A DNA stretch of 43,183 nucleotides from a virus: IMG/VR virus record IMGVR_UViG_3300043435_000825, positions 1 through 43,183 of that record; one strand, 5' to 3'. Below are positions 5,416-11,451 of this stretch, piece by piece (within the stretch, counting starts at the first letter, position 1; every line of letters begins with the position of its first letter). Under the pieces are notes generated by a model, which was not told the origin of the DNA, made no database searches, and saw nothing but the letters and a program-made list of their open reading frames with translations. The position numbers and the translations under genes were made by a program.

Positions 5416-5832
5416 ATGACTAAAAATGATTTAAAGAAGTTAATTAAAAGTTTGACAAGAGAGGTATTAAACGAAGATTTTGATAACGCGGCTGAAGTAG
5501 AGAGTGATAAGTTGACTGCTACTCTTTCAGAAGATGATAAAGTAGCGGATATCGCAGATTTAGAGAAATTGTTAAAAAATCCGGATCCGAGTAGAGTAAA
5601 AGATTATGGTTCATTAGAAAACTATAAGAAAATGTTGATGGGTAAAATTGATCGATTAAAAAAGCAAAAAAATGAAAGCGGCGATCCTTTTAGAGACATT
5701 GTGAAGAAGTATGCTAGTCTTTATAGAGACAGTGAACTTTCACGTAGAGAGAAGGAAGATTATTTTAAATGGTTACAAACACATCAGCCTGACAAACTCA
5801 AAAAACTTGTAAATAAGCTCAAAAAGAAGTAA
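5416..5832 (+). CDS. Charged helical protein with possible extended capsid leader
   Basis: 138 aa, about a third Lys/Glu/Asp, predicted largely helical. The N terminus M-T-K-N-D-L-K-K-L-I-K-S-L-T-R-E-V-L-N-E ends in V-L-N-E at residue 20, like the L-L-N-E leaders of neighbouring genes but twice as long. No domain recognised. It is the last gene before a strong terminator at 5860. A packaged internal protein is the best guess from context. Confidence 0.7.
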   Translation: MTKNDLKKLIKSLTREVLNEDFDNAAEVESDKLTATLSEDDKVADIADLEKLLKNPDPSRVKDYGSLENYKKMLMGKIDRLKKQKNESGDPFRDIVKKYASLYRDSELSRREKEDYFKWLQTHQPDKLKKLVNKLKKK

Positions 5833-5859
5833 AAAATACATTTAAATTTAAACAAGTGA

Positions 5860-5890
5860 AGCGATTAATGTAAAAATTAATCGCTTTATT
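5860..5890 (+). terminator. Rho-independent terminator
   Basis: Stem AGCGATTAAT/ATTAATCGCT (10 bp), loop GTAAAA, then TTATTTTTTATT. It ends the 5416 transcript and is followed at once by a new promoter. Confidence 0.9.
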
Positions 5891-5895
5891 TTTTA

Positions 5896-5923
5896 TTGAC
5901 AATCAACCGTAAACAAGTATAAT
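5896..5923 (+). promoter_or_regulatory. Sigma-70-type promoter
   Basis: TTGACA at 5896-5901, 16-nt spacer, TATAAT at 5918-5923: consensus hexamers. It starts transcription just upstream of the gene at 5935 and should be read by host polymerase early in infection. Confidence 0.8.
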
Positions 5924-5934
5924 AAAAGTATAGT

Positions 5935-6255
5935 ATGAATGAACTAAGTAAAATTGATATGGCGAATTTAGTCTTTAGTAATGACAAGAAGGCTAAGATC
6001 AAGGATGTATTGTGTACAAAATATGGTGCGACTGATGTGCAATATAGAGATCTATCATATGGTATTTGTATTGACGTTGTAGGCACTGATAGTTTTAGAT
6101 TTGTAAAGAACGCGATACTAGAAACATTAGACGTTCACGAAGAAACGTTGTCTATTTTGGGTGAAAGTAAACGAAGTTTAAAGGCTTCTTACGTTTATTT
6201 GCCTGAAAAAGATAAGATTTTGAACAAACGTCTCAAGAAGGTAAAATCAGCTTGA
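5935..6255 (+). CDS. Hypothetical protein, probably early
   Basis: 106 aa. No family recognised. An alpha/beta pattern with a middle section G-I-C-I-D-V-V-G-T-D-S-F-R-F and a very basic C terminus (K-R-L-K-K-V-K). It is isolated by a terminator upstream and has its own consensus promoter 11 nt before the ATG, so it is expressed apart from the TATTTATA-driven neighbours. A small host-takeover or nucleic-acid-binding role is conceivable but not shown. Confidence 0.75.
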   Translation: MNELSKIDMANLVFSNDKKAKIKDVLCTKYGATDVQYRDLSYGICIDVVGTDSFRFVKNAILETLDVHEETLSILGESKRSLKASYVYLPEKDKILNKRLKKVKSA

Positions 6256-6319
6256 CTAAATAAATTAGTTATAATAGGATTATAAAAACTATATATATAA
6301 GTTGATAAAAAATTATTCT

Positions 6320-6372
6320 GAAAAGTACATTTTAGTGTCTTTTCAAAATAAACGTTAAGCTGTTCTTAACGT
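6320..6372 (+). promoter_or_regulatory. Two hairpins in the leader of the outer-membrane gene
   Basis: GAAAAG/CTTTTC (6320-6344) and ACGTTAAG/CTTAACGT (6352-6372, loop CTGTT). The second has no T-run, so it is not a terminator. They lie in the 157-nt gap before 6413 and could stabilise the mRNA or gate translation. I find no convincing promoter there: TTGACT and TATAAT at 6252-6275 are only 12 nt apart. Confidence 0.45.
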
Positions 6373-6412
6373 GGGTAGTAAACATAAACAAAAAAATAAA
6401 GGATAGTTAAAT

Positions 6413-7111
6413 ATGAAGAAAGTATTAGTATTATTGTCAGTATTGGCCGCTTTGGCTGTATCTGCAGGCGACACCTCAAACATCTCAGTTGAAGCTGGGT
6501 ATAACAACCAATACATCGTCAATGGTGTATCTCGTTCTGAAGGTGCAGCATTTGTTGGTGTAGGTGCTGTAAAGAGTCTGAAGTATGCAGATGTATACTT
6601 GGGTGGTACTCTATTGGCTAATGGTGACCTAGATCAGTCACATTGGACTCTGGGTGCTGGCAAGGAAGTAAACGTATGGAAGGATGTATTTTCCGCACGA
6701 TTGGATACAACTGTAACTCGTCACCAAGCAGGTAACTTTGGTATTCCAAATAGTACTGAATTTGGTGTTAAATTGGCTTTGCCAAATAAGTATGTAACAC
6801 CATATCTTCGTGGATTTTATGATGTAGACTTGAAACAAAGTGGTGTGTTTGTTGGCGCAGAACGTGCTCAAAAACTTCCATTTGGATTCGTTGTAACTCC
6901 TGCTGTTGAATATGGTAAGGTAGAAGACTATACAGCTGTAAATGCAAAGTTGTCAGTGACTCGTCCTTTTGAAACTTCATTTGGTGTATTGACTCCATTT
7001 GCAAGTGCTGGATGGTATGACAACAATTTTAATGCTACTAAATATAATTGGGCTACCCGTGAACTTAGTGGCGATGTAGTATATTCCGGCGGTTTGAGAT
7101 TGACTTTCTAA
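6413..7111 (+). CDS. Secreted outer-membrane beta-barrel protein
   Basis: 232 aa. A cleavable signal peptide at 1-18 (MKKVLVLLSVLAALAVSA, cut before or after Gly-19). The mature part alternates polar and hydrophobic residues in strands (G-Y-N-N-Q-Y-I-V-N-G-V-S-R-S, D-V-Y-L-G-G-T-L) and ends L-R-L-T-F, the terminal Phe signal for BAM-mediated outer-membrane insertion. Length suits a barrel of about 8-12 strands, and the N-terminal strand resembles the Y-x-x-R-G-V-S porin-like families. It has a good Shine-Dalgarno (AAAGGA) and its own terminator, and its base composition is less AT-rich than its neighbours, all suggesting acquisition from a bacterium. Possible roles are altering host permeability or masking the receptor. 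Confidence 0.85.
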   Translation: MKKVLVLLSVLAALAVSAGDTSNISVEAGYNNQYIVNGVSRSEGAAFVGVGAVKSLKYADVYLGGTLLANGDLDQSHWTLGAGKEVNVWKDVFSARLDTTVTRHQAGNFGIPNSTEFGVKLALPNKYVTPYLRGFYDVDLKQSGVFVGAERAQKLPFGFVVTPAVEYGKVEDYTAVNAKLSVTRPFETSFGVLTPFASAGWYDNNFNATKYNWATRELSGDVVYSGGLRLTF

Positions 7112-7137
7112 TCCGACCAGAAATAGTGTATCTGTAT

Positions 7138-7165
7138 CCCGCTTAGAAATAAGCGGGTTTTTTTA
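7138..7165 (+). terminator. Rho-independent terminator
   Basis: Stem CCCGCTTA/TAAGCGGG with a GAAA tetraloop, then eight T. It closes the outer-membrane protein transcript. Confidence 0.93.
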
Positions 7166-7176
7166 TTTTTGATATC

Positions 7177-7184
7177 TATTTATA
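7177..7184 (+). promoter_or_regulatory. TATTTATA box, putative late promoter, with normal leader
   Basis: TATTTATA lies 20 nt before the ATG at 7205. Unlike the other instances there is room for a leader, and a Shine-Dalgarno (AAAGAAAGG, 7189-7197) is present. This supports the box being a promoter element and not part of the start-codon context. Confidence 0.6.
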
Positions 7185-7204
7185 ATTAAAGAAAGGTTTA
7201 TTTT

Positions 7205-8176
7205 ATGTCATCAACAAGTGGATCAAATGGTAGTAACCGAATAGGTACTTCCTCATTAAAAACAATAGTACTTCAATCGAAATCTGTAGTAACTAAATTT
7301 ATATCTAATACATTGTTACCAAAAGTGATACGTAGTACAATCGGTGGTAGCAGTGGAATAGGTGGCAGTAGCGGAACGGGTGGTAGTAGTGGATCTTCTG
7401 ATGGTATTCGTACTAACTGGGCATCGAGTATCAAATCCACACTTATAAAAATGATGGCGGCCAGCAAAGACCGCAGTTTATTCAGTGCGTTTATCCAATC
7501 TACTTTTTCTTGGGTTCGAAATTCTGCATCTTGGGTGATATCTTATAAATGGACAGGTACTGCGGCCGGTATAAATGGCCTAGGTGGTGTTGGAGGTGGA
7601 ACTCTTATCACTGATAAGCATGTCTTATTGTCTGCACACGTTCCATATTTGCCAAATTCAGAAATCTTTTTTGTTAACGATAACAATGTGACATTCAAAT
7701 ACATCATCATCAAGATCGACAAGATTGATGGAAGTGATATTGCAATTGGAACGCTTGATCGATCAATTGATAGTAGTTTGAAGATATATTCAGTGTTACC
7801 CGACAACTGGCAACAATATATCAAAACTGAAATTAATAGTGCAATGGGTGTGCAATTTGTAACTTTACGATTACCTGTGTTGTTCCTTAATCAAGACAAA
7901 CAAGTTTCAATAGGAGATATAACGCGATTGATTGATGCAGTTGCTGATGTAGAATCTTCAGTATTTGGTACATCACAATCGTATTATGAAACACAACGAG
8001 GTGGTGATTCTGGAAATCCAATATTTGTACAGGTGGGCAGTGAACTGGCACTGTTGGGCGCATGGTATAAAGTTGGATCTTTTGCTTGGTTAATCAGTAG
8101 AAAAACTCAAATCGAGTCTATTATTGGCCAAAAACTGAACGTAATTAATATGACCGGATTTGAGAAGGTATCTTGA
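7205..8176 (+). CDS. Trypsin-like (chymotrypsin-fold) serine protease
   Basis: 323 aa. The triad is visible: His145 in L-L-S-A-H-V (after G-G-G-T-L-I-T), Asp178 in G-S-D-I-A-I-G, and Ser269 in R-G-G-D-S-G-N-P-I-F, the chymotrypsin-family G-D-S-G-x-P box. Residues 1-70 are a Ser/Gly/Thr-rich extension with repeats of G-G-S-S-G and no signal peptide, so the enzyme is probably cytoplasmic or virion-bound. Residues 95-115 (W-V-R-N-S-A-S-W-V-I-S-Y-K-W) may pack against the fold. It follows the terminator of the outer-membrane gene and has its own TATTTATA box and a Shine-Dalgarno. Targets are unknown. Confidence 0.85.
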   Translation: MSSTSGSNGSNRIGTSSLKTIVLQSKSVVTKFISNTLLPKVIRSTIGGSSGIGGSSGTGGSSGSSDGIRTNWASSIKSTLIKMMAASKDRSLFSAFIQSTFSWVRNSASWVISYKWTGTAAGINGLGGVGGGTLITDKHVLLSAHVPYLPNSEIFFVNDNNVTFKYIIIKIDKIDGSDIAIGTLDRSIDSSLKIYSVLPDNWQQYIKTEINSAMGVQFVTLRLPVLFLNQDKQVSIGDITRLIDAVADVESSVFGTSQSYYETQRGGDSGNPIFVQVGSELALLGAWYKVGSFAWLISRKTQIESIIGQKLNVINMTGFEKVS

Positions 8177-8216
8177 AAGTTAATAAAGTTTATTTGAAAA
8201 TTATTAAATAATTTTG

Positions 8217-8245
8217 TTGATTTTGAATTTTAAACACTATATATA
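8217..8245 (+). promoter_or_regulatory. Possible sigma-70-type promoter
   Basis: TTGATT at 8217-8222, 17-nt spacer, TATATA at 8240-8245, 13 nt before the ATG at 8259. AT-rich context lowers confidence. Confidence 0.4.
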
Positions 8246-8258
8246 GTATATTCAATTT

Positions 8259-8459
8259 ATGGTAATAGAAAAAACATATAAACTGGTAATTCAAGGTAGA
8301 AGTTTTACACTAACGGAAGCTGAGATTAAAGCTTTATATCTTTCATTGAAAGATTCTTTTAAAGAAGTTGATGTTACGGTTCCACAGACTGTTACGGTTT
8401 CAGAACCGGTTACGGTTTCAGAACCTAGTCAAGCCAGTCAACTTCCATCCGAAAGTTGA
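8259..8459 (+). CDS. Small protein with V-T-V-S-E-P repeats
   Basis: 66 aa. Residues 1-40 form a beta-beta-helix-like stretch (Y-K-L-V-I-Q-G-R-S-F-T-L-T-E-A-E-I-K-A-L). The tail repeats V-T-V-S-E-P and is Ser/Pro/Gln-rich, probably disordered. A clear terminator follows. Function unknown. Confidence 0.65.
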   Translation: MVIEKTYKLVIQGRSFTLTEAEIKALYLSLKDSFKEVDVTVPQTVTVSEPVTVSEPSQASQLPSES

Positions 8460-8488
8460 AGACGAGGTTGTTTACTAAAAAATATACA

Positions 8489-8522
8489 ACCCGTCACTTT
8501 TAAAAAGAATGACGGGTTTTTA
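8489..8522 (+). terminator. Rho-independent terminator
   Basis: Stem ACCCGTCA/TGACGGGT with an A/T-rich loop, then TTTTTAATTTT. It separates the 8259 gene from the tRNA promoter. Confidence 0.85.
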
Positions 8523-8532
8523 ATTTTGATGG

Positions 8533-8560
8533 TTGACAATTTTATAAAGTATGGTAAATT
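8533..8560 (+). promoter_or_regulatory. Sigma-70-type promoter for the third tRNA array
   Basis: TTGACA at 8533-8538, 16-nt spacer, TAAATT at 8555-8560. The spacer and -10 region (ATAAAGTATGGTAAATT) closely match the promoter at 1732. Confidence 0.7.
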
Positions 8561-8570
8561 AGAAATATAA

Positions 8571-8690
8571 CGAACGGGGTTGAAACTCTATCTGATGTCC
8601 CCAACATAAGTTAAAACATTTGATCGGTCACTGGGTGTTATGCTGAAATACAGAACCCATCTGGCGATAATGACATAAAGTATATAACAA
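8571..8690 (+). ncRNA. Structured leader RNA before tRNA-Val
   Basis: About 140 nt separate the promoter from the first tRNA. They hold GGGG (8576-8579) able to pair with CCCC near 8600, and a hairpin TGGGT/ACCCA (8632-8659) inside a GTCA/TGAC helix (8627-8674). CGGTCAC at 8625 repeats the first seven bases of tRNA-Pro (8783), so part may be a tRNA remnant. No reading frame of note. Confidence 0.35.
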
Positions 8691-8699
8691 TTTTTAAAT

Positions 8700-8775
8700 G
8701 GGTGGTTAGCTCAGTTGATAGAGCATTTGCTTTACACGCAAAATGTCATAGGTTTAAATCCTATACCACCTACCA
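8700..8775 (+). tRNA. tRNA-Val (TAC)
   Basis: Acceptor GGGTGGT/ACCACCT, discriminator A, CCA. D-arm GCTC/GAGC. Anticodon stem TTTGC/GCAAA with loop TTTACAC. T-arm ATAGG/CCTAT. Confidence 0.95.
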
Positions 8776-8782
8776 TTTTAAT

Positions 8783-8856
8783 CGGTCACAAGTGTTACGG
8801 TAGCATACATGATTTGGGTTCATGTGGAGTCAGTTCAATTCTGACGTGGCCGACCA
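8783..8856 (+). tRNA. tRNA-Pro (TGG)
   Basis: Acceptor CGGTCAC/GTGGCCG, discriminator A, CCA. Anticodon stem CATGA/TCATG with loop TTTGGGT. T-arm GTCAG/CTGAC with loop TTCAATT. Confidence 0.93.
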
Positions 8857-8863
8857 TTTTATT

Positions 8864-8947
8864 GGGCATATGATGTAATGGCAGCCATGCGAGTTTTAGA
8901 AGCTCGTGGAGAAATCCGTGGGGGTTCAAGTCCCTCTATGCCCACCA
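8864..8947 (+). tRNA. tRNA-Leu (TAG)
   Basis: Acceptor GGGCATA/TATGCCC, discriminator A, CCA. Anticodon stem CGAGT/GCTCG with loop TTTAGAA. A variable hairpin GGA-GAAA-TCC makes it class II, as normal for Leu. Confidence 0.92.
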
Positions 8948-8955
8948 ATTTCAAT

Positions 8956-9033
8956 GGTTACGTAGACCAACTGGAAGGAGTCGTCTATCTCAAAAATAGA
9001 ATAGTGCTGGTTCGAATCCAGTCGTAACTACCA
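8956..9033 (+). tRNA. tRNA with CAA anticodon on a short-variable-arm body (Leu?)
   Basis: Acceptor GGTTACG/CGTAACT, discriminator A, CCA. D-arm GAC/GTC with GG in the loop. Anticodon stem TCTAT/ATAGA with loop CTCAAAA, anticodon CAA. The variable region is only 5 nt, whereas Leu tRNAs have a long arm. The acceptor and flanks (TACGTAG, GTCGTA) resemble elongator tRNA-Met, whose loop would read CTCATAA. Charging by LeuRS is therefore not certain. Confidence 0.85.
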
Positions 9034-9040
9034 ATTTAAC

Positions 9041-9125
9041 GGGTGTGTGGATAAGGGAAACTGGAACAACCGCAATACTTAAAATATTGTATCCTATGTA
9101 GGTTCGAATCCTACCACACCTACCA
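9041..9125 (+). tRNA. tRNA-Leu (TAA), atypical D-arm
   Basis: Acceptor GGGTGTG/CACACCT, discriminator A, CCA. Anticodon stem CAATA/TATTG with loop CTTAAAA. T-arm GTAGG/CCTAC with loop TTCGAAT. The D region is 25 nt with at most a 2-bp stem, and the variable region is 8 nt, short for Leu. Confidence 0.85.
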
Positions 9126-9134
9126 AATTTATAC

Positions 9135-9226
9135 GGTTGATAGGCAGATATAAGCTGGCTGCATCAGTCTTGAAAACTGAGTTCGTTGAAAGACGAAGGT
9201 CCGGGCAGTACGGACATCAACCGCCA
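9135..9226 (+). tRNA. tRNA-Ser (TGA)
   Basis: Acceptor GGTTGAT/ATCAACC, discriminator G, CCA. Anticodon stem TCAGT/ACTGA with loop CTTGAAA. A long variable arm (TTCGTTGAAAGACGAA) marks Ser. T-arm GTCCG/CGGAC with loop GGCAGTA. Confidence 0.92.
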
Positions 9227-9233
9227 TTTTAAT

Positions 9234-9298
9234 ACAACTCCACTTGACAATGGAGCCGAGGACTGATAGTATCGTCCCTTGAAGAAATCGGAGTTTGT
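9234..9298 (+). ncRNA. Folded CCA-less element between Ser tRNAs
   Basis: Outer helix ACA-ACTCC/GGAGT-TGT with one bulged T; inner hairpin GGAC-GAT/ATC-GTCC with a bulge. It also contains TTGACA (9244) and TAGTAT (9267) 17 nt apart, so it could instead hold a promoter for the downstream tRNAs. No anticodon arm or CCA. Confidence 0.3.
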
Positions 9299-9310
9299 CA
9301 AAGATTTTAC

Positions 9311-9401
9311 GGTGAGGTGTCTGAGTGGTCTAAAGAGACAGTTTGCTAAACTGTTGTGGACTAAAAAACCACCGAGGGTTCGAATCCCTCCCTCACCGCC
9401 A
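9311..9401 (+). tRNA. tRNA-Ser (GCT)
   Basis: Acceptor GGTGAGG/CCTCACC, discriminator G, CCA. Anticodon stem ACAGT/ACTGT with loop TTGCTAA. Long variable arm. T-arm loop TTCGAAT. Confidence 0.95.
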
Positions 9402-9407
9402 TTTTTT

Positions 9408-9483
9408 GCGTGTGTAACTCAGTTGGTAGAGTACGAGTTTTCCAAACTTGATGTCGTGAGTTCAAACCTCACCACACGCTCCA
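9408..9483 (+). tRNA. tRNA-Gly (TCC)
   Basis: Acceptor GCGTGTG/CACACGC, discriminator T, CCA. Anticodon stem CGAGT/ACTTG with loop TTTCCAA. T-arm GTGAG/CTCAC. Confidence 0.95.
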
Positions 9484-9494
9484 TTTTTAGTAAT

Positions 9495-9568
9495 TGGGGA
9501 TTTGCATAATGGTAGTGCGGCAGACTTTGAATCTGCTTGTGGTGGTTCGATTCCATCATCCCCAACCA
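9495..9568 (+). tRNA. tRNA-Gln (TTG)
   Basis: Acceptor TGGGGAT/ATCCCCA, discriminator A, CCA. Anticodon stem GCAGA/TCTGC with loop CTTTGAA. T-loop TTCGATT. Confidence 0.95.
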
Positions 9569-9600
9569 TTTCCAATAAAAATTTTAGATATATATTATAC

Positions 9601-10293
9601 ATGAAAGACATTTATATACAAATAGGGGCAAATATTGGATATGATTATTTCTTTAATTTAATAAAAGAATTAAAGGAACCATGTAAAATAATTTTAATAG
9701 AACCTAATCCAAATTTAATTGAACGCTTAACTGATTGTTATAAAGATTTAAATAAAATTCATGATATAAATATATTAAATGTTGGTATATCTTACGATTC
9801 TAATAATGTATTGCATACTTATCGTGGAGATGATACAGCTGTATTGTCTAGTATTTTAAATAGAAAATCACATCCACATGTGATTGATAACATAAAATTT
9901 TCAGTGATGACTTTTGACGAGGTGTGTAATATTTACAATTGTAAAAATATTAAATTATTGTGCATAGATACTGAAGGATATGATTATTGGATCTTAAAAA
10001 ATATTGATATTAAAAAATATAATATAGAAACCATAGAATGCGAATATTGGGCGCATGATATAGATTGTACAGAAGAAATTAAAACTGGCCCAAAATTTTT
10101 TGAAAATGAGATTTTACCAAAATATTCTAAATTTTATAATATCTCTAAATGTACCAGAGATTCAATGGATACTCACACATTTATAAAAATAGTTGAAAAG
10201 TCGTTTATAATTAATAATCTTTTAAAGAATATAAATTCTATTAAGAATATGTTCAAGAAGATTATCTTCAACTTTCTAAATATAGAGAATTAA
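9601..10293 (+). CDS. FkbM-type SAM-dependent methyltransferase
   Basis: 230 aa from ATG 9601; the longer frame opening at 9502 runs back into tRNA-Gln and is rejected. SAM-binding motif I is I-Q-I-G-A-N-I-G-Y-D near the start; motif II ends L-I-E-P-N-P. V-M-T-F-D-E-V-C followed by I-K-L-L-C-I-D-T-E-G-Y-D is the C-I-D-T-E-G block of the FkbM (Methyltransf_21) family, usually O-methylating sugars. The C-terminal 40 residues are an A/T-rich basic helix. Composition is strikingly AT-rich, and the gene is wedged between tRNA-Gln and a structured RNA. With the putative glycosyltransferase at 10678 it could decorate a phage or host glycan. Confidence 0.85.
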   Translation: MKDIYIQIGANIGYDYFFNLIKELKEPCKIILIEPNPNLIERLTDCYKDLNKIHDINILNVGISYDSNNVLHTYRGDDTAVLSSILNRKSHPHVIDNIKFSVMTFDEVCNIYNCKNIKLLCIDTEGYDYWILKNIDIKKYNIETIECEYWAHDIDCTEEIKTGPKFFENEILPKYSKFYNISKCTRDSMDTHTFIKIVEKSFIINNLLKNINSIKNMFKKIIFNFLNIEN

Positions 10294-10322
10294 AAATTAT
10301 GGTATCAATTTGCAATGATGTG

Positions 10323-10402
10323 CGTGTTGGGTGGAAACGGCCAACAGCGTGAGGGACACGATACACCCCTGTATGTCTGACCCGGACGAATCTGATCCAG
10401 AT
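10323..10402 (+). ncRNA. GC-rich multi-hairpin RNA element
   Basis: Three hairpins in about 80 nt: CGTGT/ACACG enclosing TTGG/CCAA (10323-10360), ATACA/TGTAT with loop CCCC (10361-10374), and ATCTG/CAGAT with loop ATC (10390-10402). It is much richer in G and C than the genes beside it, as expected for a structured RNA. I do not match it to a known riboswitch or ribozyme. No CCA and no tRNA arms. Confidence 0.45.
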
Positions 10403-10424
10403 AGGATAGGGTTGAATTTTTGAT

Positions 10425-10453
10425 TTGACTTATACTATATATTGGTGTAAGAT
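10425..10453 (+). promoter_or_regulatory. Sigma-70-type promoter for tRNA-Ala/Gly
   Basis: TTGACT at 10425-10430, 17-nt spacer, TAAGAT at 10448-10453, 9 nt before tRNA-Ala. The -10 TAAGAT matches the promoter at 1732. Confidence 0.65.
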
Positions 10454-10461
10454 TTTTAAAT

Positions 10462-10536
10462 GGGCTTGTGGTGCTAGTGGTAACACGACCGGTTTGCATC
10501 CGGTAATCTCCAGTTCGACCCTGGACAGGTCCACCA
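10462..10536 (+). tRNA. tRNA-Ala (TGC)
   Basis: Acceptor GGGCTTG/CAGGTCC with the G3-U70 pair that identifies Ala, discriminator A, CCA. Anticodon stem ACCGG/CCGGT with loop TTTGCAT. T-arm TCCAG/CTGGA. Confidence 0.95.
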
Positions 10537-10588
10537 TTTTAAATTAGTGTATATTGATTAGTTTCAACTATATATTAATATTCAGAGA

Positions 10589-10662
10589 GCGGGTATGATG
10601 TAGTGGTAGCCTTCGACCTTGCCAAGGTTGATGTGAGGGTTCGATTCCCTCTACCCGCTCCA
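10589..10662 (+). tRNA. tRNA-Gly (GCC)
   Basis: Acceptor GCGGGTA/TACCCGC, discriminator T, CCA. Anticodon stem CGACC/GGTTG with loop TTGCCAA. T-loop TTCGATT. Confidence 0.94.
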
Positions 10663-10667
10663 ATTTT

Positions 10668-10675
10668 TATAAATA
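10668..10675 (+). promoter_or_regulatory. TATAAATA box, T4-type late promoter motif
   Basis: TATAAATA, identical to the T4 late promoter core, ends 2 nt before the ATG at 10678. It is the only exact T4-form box I noted beside a start; other genes carry TATTTATA. Confidence 0.4.
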
Positions 10676-10677
10676 AT

Positions 10678-11424
10678 ATGTTATCTGATATTGGAGCTGT
10701 CGCGATTGTTTCTGAGGAACAAAAACAATCGGCATATGAAATGATTCGATCATTTAGAGAATTTAATCCGAATAGTAGCATAGTAATATATGCTGATGGT
10801 AAGGTAGATAATATAAATGACATTGCTCATACATTTAAGTGTGTATTAATTCAACATTCTGAAAAAATTGGGTATCCAGCGTCATATGATTTTGAAATAC
10901 CTTTAAAATATACGTATAGATTTTTAATGTGTTCTTTTTTAATTAGAGAAAAATATTTTATAAATCTTGAACCGGACTGTTTAGTGAAAGATACTATTAA
11001 ATTAGCAACTGATACAGAACTTAATATGTTAAGTTCTAATTTAAATTTAAACGATCTGCAGTGGAGTTTTTATATGAGTGGCGACGATAAATTGAGAAAC
11101 GAGATATTACCTCGTATGTTTGAGTTTTATCAAAAAAACAATGTATGTATTAATCCACTTTTTGATTTAACCGTAGGAGGGGGTGGTTTTATATATAAAA
11201 CAAAGTTTGCTAAAACGATCATTAATGATTGGAAAAATTATATTAAATACTCATATGAAATTAAATCTATATATAGTGGGTATAATCAAAGATGGTATTG
11301 GGATTATTTATTATCTTTAATTTTTCCAATTTATATGAACGGAACTAGTTATAGACATAATGAAAATTTTAATTTAAATATGTCTGATAGGATTATACAT
11401 CCTTACAAAAATTTTTACGTTTAG
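10678..11424 (+). CDS. Putative glycosyltransferase
   Basis: 248 aa from ATG 10678; the longer frame opening at 10603 lies inside tRNA-Gly. It starts G-A-V-A-I-V-S-E-E-Q, a first beta-strand typical of GT-A folds. Y-F-I-N-L-E-P-D-C-L-V fits the acidic metal/sugar-nucleotide motif (here E-P-D in place of D-x-D), and L-T-V-G-G-G-G-F-I-Y resembles the acceptor-side glycine loop, followed by W-Y-W-D-Y. Very AT-rich like the methyltransferase at 9601, hinting that both came as foreign cargo beside tRNAs. Family assignment is tentative. Confidence 0.6.
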   Translation: MLSDIGAVAIVSEEQKQSAYEMIRSFREFNPNSSIVIYADGKVDNINDIAHTFKCVLIQHSEKIGYPASYDFEIPLKYTYRFLMCSFLIREKYFINLEPDCLVKDTIKLATDTELNMLSSNLNLNDLQWSFYMSGDDKLRNEILPRMFEFYQKNNVCINPLFDLTVGGGGFIYKTKFAKTIINDWKNYIKYSYEIKSIYSGYNQRWYWDYLLSLIFPIYMNGTSYRHNENFNLNMSDRIIHPYKNFYV

Positions 11425-11451
11425 TATTTATTTAGTTCTTTAAAATTTTAT

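Noticed and set aside
6252-6275. Promoter TTGACT/TATAAT before the outer-membrane gene
   Set aside because: The spacer is only 12 nt, too short for a sigma-70 promoter.
9279-9509. 76-aa plus-strand frame
   Set aside because: It covers tRNA-Ser(GCT) and tRNA-Gly(TCC); openness is accidental.
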